Below, in pieces: positions 18,357-27,371 of a stretch of 64,000 bases of DNA. Each line of letters begins with the position of its first letter. The stretch's first letter is position 1. Source of the DNA: Candidatus Protochlamydia sp. (lineage in GTDB: Bacteria; Chlamydiota; Chlamydiia; Chlamydiales; Parachlamydiaceae); contig JACDAQ010000014.1 in NCBI GenBank assembly GCA_013695355.1, positions 62,001-126,000 on the forward strand, read 5' to 3'. A program made the translations under genes and the position numbers. The notes under the pieces are model-generated. The model saw nothing but the letters and a program-made list of their open reading frames with translations. It was not told the origin of the DNA and ran no database searches.

Positions 18357-18437
18357 GATAAGCAGGATGGTAGGATAGGAATAAAAAATGTTATTTCTAT
18401 ATCGTTATTCCATCCTGCCTCCTACCTATACCATAAG
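18357..18437. repeat. Inverted repeat, GCAGGAT family (diverged copy)
   Basis: Left arm AGCAGGATGGTAGGATAGGA faces a right arm reading TTATTCCATCCTGCCTCCTA across an AT-rich loop. The arms resemble the GCAGGATAGGGCAGGATA core of the palindromes at 41058 and 46514 without the CGATC block. Confidence 0.5.
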
Positions 18438-18450
18438 CATCAGGCTAACT

Positions 18451-18476
18451 AGTGCTTAAAACTTTGTTTAGAGCAC
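18451..18476. repeat. Short palindrome AGTGCTTAAAAC
   Basis: AGTGCTTAAAAC faces GTTTAGAGCACT over a 3-base loop. A related sequence, GGTGCTTAAAAACTTCGTTT followed by ACAAGCATT, sits just after the MarC gene end near 35472. It could act as a hairpin, but there is no T-run. Confidence 0.35.
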
Positions 18477-18562
18477 TCGCTAATACCTCACATATATTAG
18501 ACTTATTTTTCTATTTTAAAAGCCATGCTTTTTTCTAAGGCAACTAATGTGATCAAATGAGA

Positions 18563-18675
18563 GATAAAACGCGCAGTCGGGAGATGCGGAGGCGCAGAGT
18601 TAAATTAAGCCATAAGTTACATTTTTTTCTTAGCCTCTCCGCATTTCCTATCTATCCCCGCGTTATTTTTTTATC
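18563..18675. repeat. Inverted repeat with 30-base GC-rich arms
   Basis: Left arm GATAAAACGCGCAGTCGGGA then GATGCGGAGGC; right arm GCCTCTCCGCATTTCC ending CCGCGTTATTTTTTTATC. The arms pair over about 30 positions with a few mismatches around a 40-base centre. No other copy was noticed in the window. Confidence 0.55.
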
Positions 18676-18948
18676 ATTCGGCTTTTGAATTAGGCTAGTA
18701 GATGTTTTTGAAAATAATTACTTCTTGATTTGCGGTCATTTATTTATTGTTGTAAATCATTGCTTTTGACCCTTTTTATGGTTTTTTGGTTCATACTAAA
18801 ATTTATCATTTTTATAATCTGAACTTAAAGTTTTGATGATTTTTAATATAGTTAGCCTAAACGTCTAATCGTACCAGCGTATTTTCTATTGTAAAATTAA
18901 ATGCTCCAATCTATGTAAATACTGTTTTAATTATTAGGAAAATGACAA

Positions 18949-19842
18949 ATGAAAATTTTAATCTCTGGTTCTTCAGGGTTAGTCGGATCGGCTTTAGTAG
19001 ATTTTTTGAAAGTGCAGCATCATCATGTCTATCGTTTAGTCCGAACGAAAGAAAATTTAGGGCCGAATGAAATTAGCTGGAATCCAGACCAGGGGTTGGT
19101 TCATCCAGAAGCATTGGAAAACTTCGATGCAGTTGTCCATTTGGCTGGAGAAAATATAGCAGGAAAATGGACGGAGGGTAAAAAAAAGGAAATTTCAGAA
19201 AGCCGCGTTAAAGGGACCCAATCGCTATGCGTTACATTAAGCCAATTGCAGCATCCACCTGAAGTTTTGATCAGTGCTTCTGCTATTGGATATTATGGCA
19301 ATCGCGGAAATGAAAATTTAACCGAATCTAGCTGTGCGGGTGAGGGCTTTTTAGCTGATGTTTGCAAAAAATGGGAAGAGGCGGCTGAACCAGCCACTGC
19401 AAAAGGTATCCGGACTGTGCTTCTAAGGACTGGAATGGTCTTAAGCCCGAAAGGAGGGGCGTTGAAAAATATGGTTCCGCCATTTAAATTATGCATGGGC
19501 GGAAAATTTGGACCCGGCAGTCAATATATCAGCTGGATTTCCATTGATGACCTGATAGGAATAATAGATTTTGCGCTTATGCAAAAGACACTAAGCGGAC
19601 CCCTGAATGCCGTCACCCCTTATCCGGTTACCAATCAAGAATTTACCGACACTTTGGGTAGGGTCCTACATCGGCCAACCTTCTTAAATGTTCCTGCGCC
19701 CATTTTAAAGCTAATTTTTGGGCAAATGGCAGAAGAACTGCTTTTAGGCAGCCAAAAGGTTATTCCAGCAGCCCTTGTAAAAAAAAGCTTTTGCTTCAAA
19801 TATCCTCAATTGGACATTGCATTAAAGCATTTATTAACCTGA
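18949..19842 (+). CDS. NAD(P)-dependent epimerase-like protein, YfcH/TIGR01777 family
   Basis: A 297-residue short-chain dehydrogenase-fold protein. The N-terminus MKILISGSSGLVGSAL carries the Rossmann G-x-x-G-x-x-G loop; VVHLAGENIAGKW, SASAIGYYG and the LRTGMVLSPKGGAL block are hallmarks of the YfcH family. The C-terminal DUF1731-type region (GPLNAVTPYPVTNQEF, then VIPAALVKKSFCFKYP) is complete. The family includes a cell-division-associated group in cyanobacteria and plants, but its substrate is not established. The last codon and TGA stop lie inside the terminal repeat of a MITE-like element, so its original C-terminal end may have been altered by that insertion. Confidence 0.92.
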   Translation: MKILISGSSGLVGSALVDFLKVQHHHVYRLVRTKENLGPNEISWNPDQGLVHPEALENFDAVVHLAGENIAGKWTEGKKKEISESRVKGTQSLCVTLSQLQHPPEVLISASAIGYYGNRGNENLTESSCAGEGFLADVCKKWEEAAEPATAKGIRTVLLRTGMVLSPKGGALKNMVPPFKLCMGGKFGPGSQYISWISIDDLIGIIDFALMQKTLSGPLNAVTPYPVTNQEFTDTLGRVLHRPTFLNVPAPILKLIFGQMAEELLLGSQKVIPAALVKKSFCFKYPQLDIALKHLLT

Positions 19843-19988
19843 GCTTTGGGTTTTGAAAGTAAGGGTTATCGGGCTTAGATTTACCTTTCTCTCTGAAAAG
19901 AATATCAATAGATAAGCTTGAAGAGAGAAAGAGTAAAGAAAGGCACGAAACTCCCTTAATATCGAGGAGAGAAACCCAAAACTTGATT
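19836..19988. mobile_element. MITE-like element (copy 2 of 3)
   Basis: About 150 bases between two convergent genes, with the left end AACCTGAGCTTTGGGTTTT and a mutated right end AAACCCAAAACTTGATTA. The inner blocks (CTCTGAAAAGAATATCAAT, GAGAGAAAGAG, ACTCCCTTAATATCGA) match copies 1 and 3. It supplies the TGA of the upstream epimerase gene and the TAA of the BTB-LRR gene. Confidence 0.75.
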
Positions 19989-22900
19989 AAACCCGCAGCC
20001 CCTGGGCTATAAAGCGGGCATAATTTCTGTCCATTATCATTTGATCTTCATCCATTTCAGTGATAATGGCATTCATTGCTAGTTCAACTAGCTTGGCTGT
20101 TAGGTGTTTTAATTGGTGGGTTTCGGCTAAAGCATGCAAAGTTTCCTTGAGATTTTCAAAGTCAAATTCAGCTAATAATGTTAGATGATCTTCAAATTGT
20201 TTTAATCCTTTCCAATCTTCCAGAGTACGGGCCTGAAAAAGCATTTCATCGGCCCTTTCAATGTCGAACTGGCTATGAAAGCGCTCAATTAGGTTCTTTT
20301 GATGAATTTCCAAAAGATCTAAGCACATTGGTTTGGCCAGTTCGGCAGCCAGGCTTGCCGTTTTCCACTCAAGAGAGGATACGTCCTCTTTCCCTTGCAT
20401 TAAATTATAAATAGCTTCAGCGGCTTCAGGTGTCGCATTTTGATTGATTAAGTTAATAAATGAAGTTTGGGCTAGCTCTCCACCCGGACGGAGGGCTTTA
20501 CGCAAAGAAGCCGAATGGGAATATAAAAGCTCTTTTGGCAGCTTGAATGATGTTTTATTTCCATTCTCAGTCGGGCCAAATGCGACATTTATAGAATAGA
20601 ATTCAGGTTCCTGAACATTGACAGGGATTTGCATGAGCTGAAAATGTGAGGCCGTATGCTCAACTTGTGCGCTGAATAATTCAATCGCGATCCGGTTAGA
20701 AATGTATTTTTCTGCAAGCTGATGAGAAGTGATTCCTTCATCATTTAAACTTTTGCTATCTAAATAGTCCAGGCATTCACGTAATTGTTTGTCTAAATCA
20801 ATGCGATAGGTAGATGCAGAAGGCTGCTCATAAAAATCAATGCAAGGGTAAATATTTTTTAAGGCTGCTGTTTGATTTTCTAAGGAGCCGTTCTCTAAAA
20901 TTGAAACAGGTTCATTGTCTTCTTCTTCTTCATAATCAGAATCATCAGAGTAGTCAATTTTCAGCTGGTCATCAAAATCCGCTTCAAGTATGGGAGCTTG
21001 GTTTAATTTTGTTTTTCCAGTAATAATTTGAGTGAGTGAGTTCAATATTTTAGGTTGTATTTTGCCATCTGCCATTTCGCCATCAAAAGCTTTAATGGTC
21101 ACAGATGAACAGCCGGTCAAATTGAGAGAAAAAATATTTAATCTGCATGGATTGCTAATTTCTGCCCCATCTTGAATTAAAATTTGATCGTGATTTAACC
21201 GGTCCAGCAGCTTGCTTAAGGCGTGGTCAGTGAGGTTGACGCACCCTTCCAAATCGATCTTAAGCAGTCTATTCAAAGGCTGAGCATTCAGAATATTTTC
21301 GAGGGATTCATCGTTAACCAACTGCTCATTTGTTATTTTAAAATTGGTGATTTCAAATTCAAGCCGCTCATTATTTACTATGGCTGATTTAAAAATATTG
21401 ACTTGATCCTGTGAAATTGATGTCCCAGAAAGCATAAGCTTTAACTGCAACCTTTCTTGCATGGTCCTGTGAAGGGATTCATCCAGCAGATTGTCATTAA
21501 TTAAAATGCAGCCAGTCAGATCCAAGGTTTTAATCTTTGGACAAGCGGCCAATAAATCAGCCACTCCTTTATTTGTAAGGAACGGAGAATTAAATAAACT
21601 AATTGTGGAAGTATTTGGAAATTTTTGGACAAATTGAACGATATTGTCATCAGTAATGTATTCACAATTATCCGCTATAATGCTTCGAATGGTATTTTGA
21701 GGGGACAATTGAAGGTAATCATTTTGGTAGAGCCAGTTTGTGACGCTATGTGGATCCAAAATAAATTGATTAGAAGCGATCGAGGCTGCCTGCCCCTTTC
21801 TGGCCAGCTGGATCTCAAAAAGATTAGCCCAATTAGGAAGACCTGTATACATTTGATGCGCTATAGGTCTCGTAATAGCCGCTTGAGTATAAAATAAATT
21901 AATTTTAAAGGGGTTGTCAAATTTAGGAAGATGGGTCAGTGCATGTAAACCCTTGGTTAATTCAGGCAATTTTAAAACACTCAAGGCTGAAAGTGAAGCT
22001 AATGTGAAAAGAGCATCTGTGCTCAAATTACATAGGCTTAAATCTAAATGAGTGGCAGAAGCAAGGATTCCCTGCAAAATCAAATCCTTAAGAACCTCTT
22101 GGGTGGTTTGGGGATGCATTTTTACAAATTTTAAAGGTGACCATAGATTTAAAAGATGGGAAGAGAGCTCGGCCGGATAATGACATAAATTTAAATATTT
22201 CTGATCGGTCAATTGATGAGGTATCAACACCTCTTTTGGAGAAGAGCAAAATCGCAGGCATTGTTGCAACAATTCAAAGGTTGGACAAATCTTCAGTAGA
22301 TTAGAAAAATCTTGAGGCGACAGGTAGGTTTTAGCATGATCGGCCAATACGAAAGTTCTTAGGTGCGGGCAGTTTATTTTTGAAAGATTGGCAAGCCATG
22401 CCTGCTCTTGTTCAGCAGTGGCATTTAGCTCAGTTAAATTAATTTTTGTTAGGTTAACTAATGTGATCGAAGGGATCAAATTTTTCATCTTTAAAATCAG
22501 GTCGAGGGCGGTTAAGTCAAAAGAGTTATTTTCAAAATCTATTTCCAACGAAGCGGGGAGGCAACTGTTTTTTGTTTTAAATAATGCTTCCATGTCAGCT
22601 AAGAGGGTAGAATAGGTTTTGAAATTTCCAGAGAAATTTTCTAAGGCCTTTTCATTAATCTGGTCATTATTGCTATTTTTAAGTCTCGCTATGTTGGTTC
22701 CACCCATTTGTGCGACTCCAACAAATGTAATGGATTCCTGCTTGTAAATGTTTTTATAGTTATTTTCGAGACAAGTTCCCGTAACAATATCAAGGCGGTC
22801 CTCCGGGGTTAAATTAGCTACGTTGATCCGTGCAAGTAACTCATGAGGAATTCCAGCTGTATTGAACAAAGCCTCTTTTTTTTCGCATGTGAAAAGATCG

Positions 22901-23667
22901 GAAAAAGAATTGGCGAGCGTAGTAATTTGAGCGATGGCTTCATTCCATTCCCTGAGAGATGGCGAGGGGGTTGCTAGTTGAATAAGAATATTAAATTTTT
23001 GCAATATTTCAAGTCTGATTTGTTCATCTCTGTTGATTTTGTATGCGAGCAGAGCTGCCTGAGAATTTGAATCAATAGTGTTTTGGTCGACCGGAATTGG
23101 CGCTGGGTCGGTTGGTGTGACTGGAGGGGGAGGGGTGACTGGGGGAATTACTGGAGGAGTTAAAGGCCTTCCGGGAATCGGGTTTGGATTAGGATTCGGA
23201 AGAGGTGGGTTTTGCAGTGTTTGTAAATAGATGATTCGATTTTCAAGGGTTGTTTTAAGTCCTTCAAAATTTTCAGCTGTTATTCTTTCAGCTCTTTCAA
23301 TCCCATTATCAAAAATGCTTGGGAGAATTCTCTTCAAAAAATGAGGAGCACGGGCTTCCAACCCTTTCAATAGCCATCTTTTCCACGAATTTGATTTTTG
23401 GCAATAACGTGTATAAAAACCTTGAGCGTCATTTTTTAAAACATTAATACCATGAATTTCTCTAAGTAAAGGGCCTTGCCGTGGAAGGGCAATTGAGCTT
23501 TGTATTTGATTATTTACATATTCAAATATTTCATAAAGGTGACAAGTTTTCTCAGCTGTTCTTATTAATTGAAAAGGTGGATTTTCTCTCTGAATGCCTA
23601 AGTAGGCAGTCTCCTCAATGAATACAGCAGATAATTGAGCGTGCAAATTTTGAAGGGTCGTAATCAT
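19987..23667 (-). CDS. BTB/POZ and leucine-rich repeat protein, candidate ubiquitin-ligase adaptor effector
   Basis: A 1226-residue eukaryote-like protein. In order: a helical N-terminal region (1-150); a proline-rich linker (about 153-192); leucine-rich repeats of the cysteine-containing type from about 380 to 870, clearest as LDLTGCILINDNLL, IDLEGCVNLTDHALSKLL and LNLTGCSSVT; an acidic stretch (about 900-920); and a BTB/POZ domain near 1035-1095 (FKLPKELLYSHSASLRKAL, followed by a PEAAEAIYNLMQG helix) with a BACK-like helical tail. In eukaryotes BTB domains bind Cullin3 and the repeat region selects the substrate. Parachlamydiaceae are known for large sets of such genes. There is no signal peptide, as expected for a type III effector. 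Delivery and partner are inferred. Confidence 0.85.
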   Translation of the reverse strand: MITTLQNLHAQLSAVFIEETAYLGIQRENPPFQLIRTAEKTCHLYEIFEYVNNQIQSSIALPRQGPLLREIHGINVLKNDAQGFYTRYCQKSNSWKRWLLKGLEARAPHFLKRILPSIFDNGIERAERITAENFEGLKTTLENRIIYLQTLQNPPLPNPNPNPIPGRPLTPPVIPPVTPPPPVTPTDPAPIPVDQNTIDSNSQAALLAYKINRDEQIRLEILQKFNILIQLATPSPSLREWNEAIAQITTLANSFSDLFTCEKKEALFNTAGIPHELLARINVANLTPEDRLDIVTGTCLENNYKNIYKQESITFVGVAQMGGTNIARLKNSNNDQINEKALENFSGNFKTYSTLLADMEALFKTKNSCLPASLEIDFENNSFDLTALDLILKMKNLIPSITLVNLTKINLTELNATAEQEQAWLANLSKINCPHLRTFVLADHAKTYLSPQDFSNLLKICPTFELLQQCLRFCSSPKEVLIPHQLTDQKYLNLCHYPAELSSHLLNLWSPLKFVKMHPQTTQEVLKDLILQGILASATHLDLSLCNLSTDALFTLASLSALSVLKLPELTKGLHALTHLPKFDNPFKINLFYTQAAITRPIAHQMYTGLPNWANLFEIQLARKGQAASIASNQFILDPHSVTNWLYQNDYLQLSPQNTIRSIIADNCEYITDDNIVQFVQKFPNTSTISLFNSPFLTNKGVADLLAACPKIKTLDLTGCILINDNLLDESLHRTMQERLQLKLMLSGTSISQDQVNIFKSAIVNNERLEFEITNFKITNEQLVNDESLENILNAQPLNRLLKIDLEGCVNLTDHALSKLLDRLNHDQILIQDGAEISNPCRLNIFSLNLTGCSSVTIKAFDGEMADGKIQPKILNSLTQIITGKTKLNQAPILEADFDDQLKIDYSDDSDYEEEEDNEPVSILENGSLENQTAALKNIYPCIDFYEQPSASTYRIDLDKQLRECLDYLDSKSLNDEGITSHQLAEKYISNRIAIELFSAQVEHTASHFQLMQIPVNVQEPEFYSINVAFGPTENGNKTSFKLPKELLYSHSASLRKALRPGGELAQTSFINLINQNATPEAAEAIYNLMQGKEDVSSLEWKTASLAAELAKPMCLDLLEIHQKNLIERFHSQFDIERADEMLFQARTLEDWKGLKQFEDHLTLLAEFDFENLKETLHALAETHQLKHLTAKLVELAMNAIITEMDEDQMIMDRNYARFIAQGLRV

Positions 23668-23980
23668 GAGCTTACCTAACTTAGAATTTTTAATTTATAA
23701 TTTAAAAGAATTTAATCATGCAAAATATTTATTAATTTTTTATAAAGTTAATTGTAAATAATGCATCAATTTTTTGTAAAGGAAGCAATGAAGAGATTAT
23801 ATAAATGAAAACACAAATATTTCACATTATCAATATAATGTAACTCATTAAGGCTTGCCATTCTTCTTGTTTTTCAAGGTGGATTATGATTTGGCTGAAG
23901 GTTTAGTTAAATAGCTCGCTTTGGATGATTGGTTCATTCAAGCAAAGTGTACGGATTTTGTGCGGTTTAGTATGTGTATG
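23668..23980. other. AT-rich gap upstream of the BTB-LRR gene
   Basis: 313 bases, strongly AT-rich near 23700-23840, presumably holding the promoter of the BTB-LRR gene. No repeat, RNA or terminator was recognised. Confidence 0.4.
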
Positions 23981-24949
23981 TCAAAATTTGACATCAACCT
24001 CTCCTCCAATATAACCGCTTGGACGTAGTTTATAATGATGTGGGTTATTATTTTGGGCATTGGCAATCCTGAAATCTCCCCCTAAGGTAGTACCTGCATG
24101 GATATTAGCCGTTATTCCCGCTTTTTCATATTTGACACCTAATTCAGCTCCTGAATTTTGATAGCGAATTAAAGATTTGCTATTACTCTCATTTTTTTTG
24201 ACGCGATGTCTTGTATTAAAATTCCTGATGGCTAAGGCAAGCGACCAGGTTTGATTTAAGGTATATTCGAGTGCGATATTAACGGGATAAACAAGATTTA
24301 TCTTCCATCTTTTCGACATCTGCCAGTCTGCTCCTAAAATCGGCCAAACCCGATCAAGCCCCATTCCTGTTTGACCAAGAAAGCCCACATGCAATCCAAT
24401 ATTTTTACTATAGCTATAACGTCCCCATAATAACAAATCGTAAAAAAGATATTGGCCCATGAAGCCACTTCCAATATCATAATTGATATCGAATTGACCT
24501 CTCCAAAGCCAGTTTTCAAGTCGTTTAGTGATGCCTCCCAGAGAAAGTGCCAGGGTGTTAAAATGATCCTGCTCGAAAAAGGGGTTTTCAGACCAATGGA
24601 GATAGGTAGCTGTGTAGCTCAAAGCAATATTAGCACCTTCAGAATAGGCAGGACAATAATAAAAGACCATTCCCAATTCTGCTTCAGCTTCTGTGAAACG
24701 GAATTCGTCCCCTTTATAAAAACCCTTATCAATTTTTGCCGGGGCAACGCTATCAAAGTAAACATTCAGGCTAAATGGCCTTGGCTTATCATTATTAGAA
24801 CCTGCTGAAGAGTTTGCCTCCTGGTTGTTTATCACATTGATTGGTTCTTTTCCGTAGTCGCTAAAATCCAAAGAAATATCATCTGCCTTCAAAAAGGTTG
24901 AGATTCCGCTTATTAGTAAAAATAGAAAAAACAAATTAGACTGTCTCAC
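23981..24949 (-). CDS. Putative outer membrane beta-barrel protein
   Basis: A 322-residue exported protein. Residues 1-22 are a signal peptide ending near FLKADD. A low-complexity Asn/Ser linker follows, then from about residue 55 alternating aromatic/polar strands (YFDSVAPAKIDKGFYKGD, NIALSYTATYLHW, WLWRGQFDINYDIG, TWSLALAIRNFNTR) typical of a transmembrane barrel, ending in the canonical C-terminal Phe (VDVKF). It resembles the DUF6268-type putative outer membrane proteins, but I am not certain. It may form a porin-like channel. It is a single gene with gaps on both sides. Confidence 0.78.
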   Translation of the reverse strand: MRQSNLFFLFLLISGISTFLKADDISLDFSDYGKEPINVINNQEANSSAGSNNDKPRPFSLNVYFDSVAPAKIDKGFYKGDEFRFTEAEAELGMVFYYCPAYSEGANIALSYTATYLHWSENPFFEQDHFNTLALSLGGITKRLENWLWRGQFDINYDIGSGFMGQYLFYDLLLWGRYSYSKNIGLHVGFLGQTGMGLDRVWPILGADWQMSKRWKINLVYPVNIALEYTLNQTWSLALAIRNFNTRHRVKKNESNSKSLIRYQNSGAELGVKYEKAGITANIHAGTTLGGDFRIANAQNNNPHHYKLRPSGYIGGEVDVKF

Positions 24950-25325
24950 TGCAACTCCCTATTATAGGCTCTTTGAGTATTTCTTTTATGACGAAAAACA
25001 ATAAAGTGACTGACTGGTTCCCAAATTATACTTATAGCTCCAATTAACTCACTTAGCTGTTTTAAAGTTTCAAAAATTACTTTAGCAAATAATATATTAA
25101 GGGTGAATAATTTTTTTTCGCTATTTTCCGCTAAAAATCCTCGACATTAGGTTCAAACCATTATAAAGTTATTTTGACTATACCCGAGTGAGTTGACTAT
25201 TCCGTATTTTCTTTAGAATTATTAACACAAAATTAATATGAAAAGTAGGGATTAACGTTGAAGTTAATCAAAATACGACATATGATAATGTTTTTATTAA
25301 TTAAATAATGTAAAGAGAGTATGCG
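24950..25325. other. Divergent AT-rich promoter region
   Basis: 376 bases between the divergent barrel-protein and deubiquitinase genes. A partial TATACCCGAGTGAGTTGAC block near 25189 resembles the TATACC repeat family. A weak TTGACT/TAGAAT pair with only 15 bases between is present near 25198, too poor to call a promoter. Confidence 0.35.
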
Positions 25326-27203
25326 ATGATAACTCCCCCAAATAGCTCGGATTCTTTAAGTGGAAATGTTGTGATTCACAATCCTATTGTTGAAGCTGCA
25401 GCGCCAGCTAATCAAATTCAACATAGAATCAATTTTTCCCAGATTACCCAACCCTTGCGCCACTTATTGAATTATTTCAAAAATAAGGCTATAATGGCTA
25501 AAATTGTCATTAAAACGTCTATTACTAATCAGCTTTTACGTATAGAAAAAGCATGCTTACGGCTCATTTATCCAGCTCCTCATGATTATCGTTCAGCCGA
25601 GTTTAAACAATATGTTTTAGAAATAGCAGGTCAAAAAGAAAATATCCGAAGGGAAATAGGAAAAATGCCACAAGCATTTCATCATTTGCCTTCCAAAGAT
25701 CTAAAAAAACTCGATTCCCTAAGATCTTCTATTGATAGATATTCAAAGTTTTTGATTGATATGTCATTAGAAATGGAGCAATGGGAATATACTGATTTGC
25801 CAATATATGAAGAGGTGAGGTTATTGAATCAAGAGTATCATGAATTGTTGAATCTATATAATGATACTTTAAGACCTCTAGCCCCCGCAATTTTACGTCA
25901 GTTTGAAGAAAATAACAGGCCTTACTTGCAGCATCATCTTCCAATGCCAGCATTTTTAAAAAATGAACTTTTGCAGGATTGGAACCGCATTCATAATTCT
26001 TTCATTAGGCCCTTAGGATGTATAAGAAATTTTTCAGCAGCTTTTTATGCTCAAATGAATTCCCTAAGTAATCAACACGAAGTTGGCCAAACCGAAGTTA
26101 CTCAGGAATGTGAAAGACCGGCGGCTTTTCGCAATATTGGTAATAGTTGTTATATGGATTCAGCTTTTCAAATTTTGTTCTCTACACATTATGCGCGTAA
26201 TAGACTTAATCAATCTAATATAGAAAATACTATTGAACAATTGAATAGCACACTATCAAATGGAAATCTTAGTGAACAAGAATTAAGAGATCTTCAATTT
26301 AAACTTAGGGAAAAGAATGATACTTTAGAACGTAGGCAACAAATTCGGAATGAAATTCTAGGTTTATTGGATACCCCCAATTTTTCCTCCGAAGAGGGGC
26401 TAAGCTACCGTGATTATATGTTTTCTATAAGATCAGGTTTTTCATTATCTCATTTGCGGGAACTCATTTTTGGTTCGCAGCTCATCTACGATTTGAGCTT
26501 TGAAAAATTTCATCAAAAAGATATTGGCCCAATGATGGAATTGATCATGACGAATATTTTGGAAATGCCGTTTCAATTGCAAAGGATCTCAAAAATAGAA
26601 GCCATGCCCAACCTTACTTTCCCAAGCTCAGTGCAGGATACTTATACTTTACAAGTTAACATGAAACCGGAAGTTCTTCCACGAACTATGCCAAGAGAAA
26701 GCTCTTCCCTGCAAGAAATGCTGGGTGAATTTTTCAGGGAAGAAAACGTATTGGAGGGCAGAACTTTTGATCCTCAGAACGGTGTAATTTTGGACCCTGC
26801 TGGCCAAAATGTTGAGGGCTTGGCCACAGTTAGAGCGTCTGAATTTAAAACCTGGTTTGAATTAAAATCATTGCCTGAGCTAATAGCTATGCAGCTTGTC
26901 AGATTTAATGAAAATAATACAAAAAATTCCAGATGGGTAAATCTTCCTGTTGATGGAATACTTGATTTTACCCCCTATTATACAGGCCCCCAAGACCAAA
27001 ATGTCAGCAGCCGTTATGAAATCACGGGATACGCTGTTCAAGGAGGCGATACGGGCGGGGGCCACTATGTTTCGTATGTTAAAAAGGGAGATAAGTATTG
27101 GTTTTGCGATGATGGAGGGCCTACAATTAGAGAAATTTCCAAGGAGGAATTTTTCGGGAATAAAGATGCGTACGTGCTTATGTTAAAGCGTCTTGATGTC
27201 TAA
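25326..27203 (+). CDS. Ubiquitin-specific protease (peptidase C19) like deubiquitinase
   Basis: A 625-residue eukaryote-like protein. The N-terminal 260 residues are a helical region unique to this protein. The Cys box is FRNIGNSCYMDSAFQILF with catalytic Cys275 (eukaryotic consensus GNTCYMNS). The middle contains the conserved LPELIAMQLVRFN strand. The His box is GGDTGGGHYVSYVKKGDKYW with His580, followed by FCDDGG, whose Asp near 596 completes the triad, and the terminal DAYVLMLKR matches the AY-L-Y ending of USPs. An insertion of coiled-coil character (about 300-345) separates the first subdomains. The family removes ubiquitin from proteins, so a host target is inferred. There is no signal peptide. 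Confidence 0.88.
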   Translation: MITPPNSSDSLSGNVVIHNPIVEAAAPANQIQHRINFSQITQPLRHLLNYFKNKAIMAKIVIKTSITNQLLRIEKACLRLIYPAPHDYRSAEFKQYVLEIAGQKENIRREIGKMPQAFHHLPSKDLKKLDSLRSSIDRYSKFLIDMSLEMEQWEYTDLPIYEEVRLLNQEYHELLNLYNDTLRPLAPAILRQFEENNRPYLQHHLPMPAFLKNELLQDWNRIHNSFIRPLGCIRNFSAAFYAQMNSLSNQHEVGQTEVTQECERPAAFRNIGNSCYMDSAFQILFSTHYARNRLNQSNIENTIEQLNSTLSNGNLSEQELRDLQFKLREKNDTLERRQQIRNEILGLLDTPNFSSEEGLSYRDYMFSIRSGFSLSHLRELIFGSQLIYDLSFEKFHQKDIGPMMELIMTNILEMPFQLQRISKIEAMPNLTFPSSVQDTYTLQVNMKPEVLPRTMPRESSSLQEMLGEFFREENVLEGRTFDPQNGVILDPAGQNVEGLATVRASEFKTWFELKSLPELIAMQLVRFNENNTKNSRWVNLPVDGILDFTPYYTGPQDQNVSSRYEITGYAVQGGDTGGGHYVSYVKKGDKYWFCDDGGPTIREISKEEFFGNKDAYVLMLKRLDV

Positions 27204-27371
27204 GAACGGGTTCAAAATTTGATTTTAATAGGTCACCCTTCAGAAACGTTCTTTGTGACGTGAATTGAAGGGTGCCAATTTAAAATTCAATAAAAATGAA
27301 TTAATGCCGTCATTCTGGATTTATTATCAATTTAACTAAATCTCTTTGCATTTAAATACAGCTTGGGATGA

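Larger units (their letters stand above)
18315..18948. other. Repeat-rich non-coding gap
   Basis: 634 bases with no coding frame worth calling. It holds three separate palindromes (listed below) and an AT-rich final 200 bases leading to the YfcH-like gene. Confidence 0.55.

Noticed and set aside
25190-25230. TTGACT/TAGAAT pair as a promoter for the deubiquitinase
   Set aside because: Spacer of only 15 bases and no supporting element; AT-rich DNA gives many such pairs.
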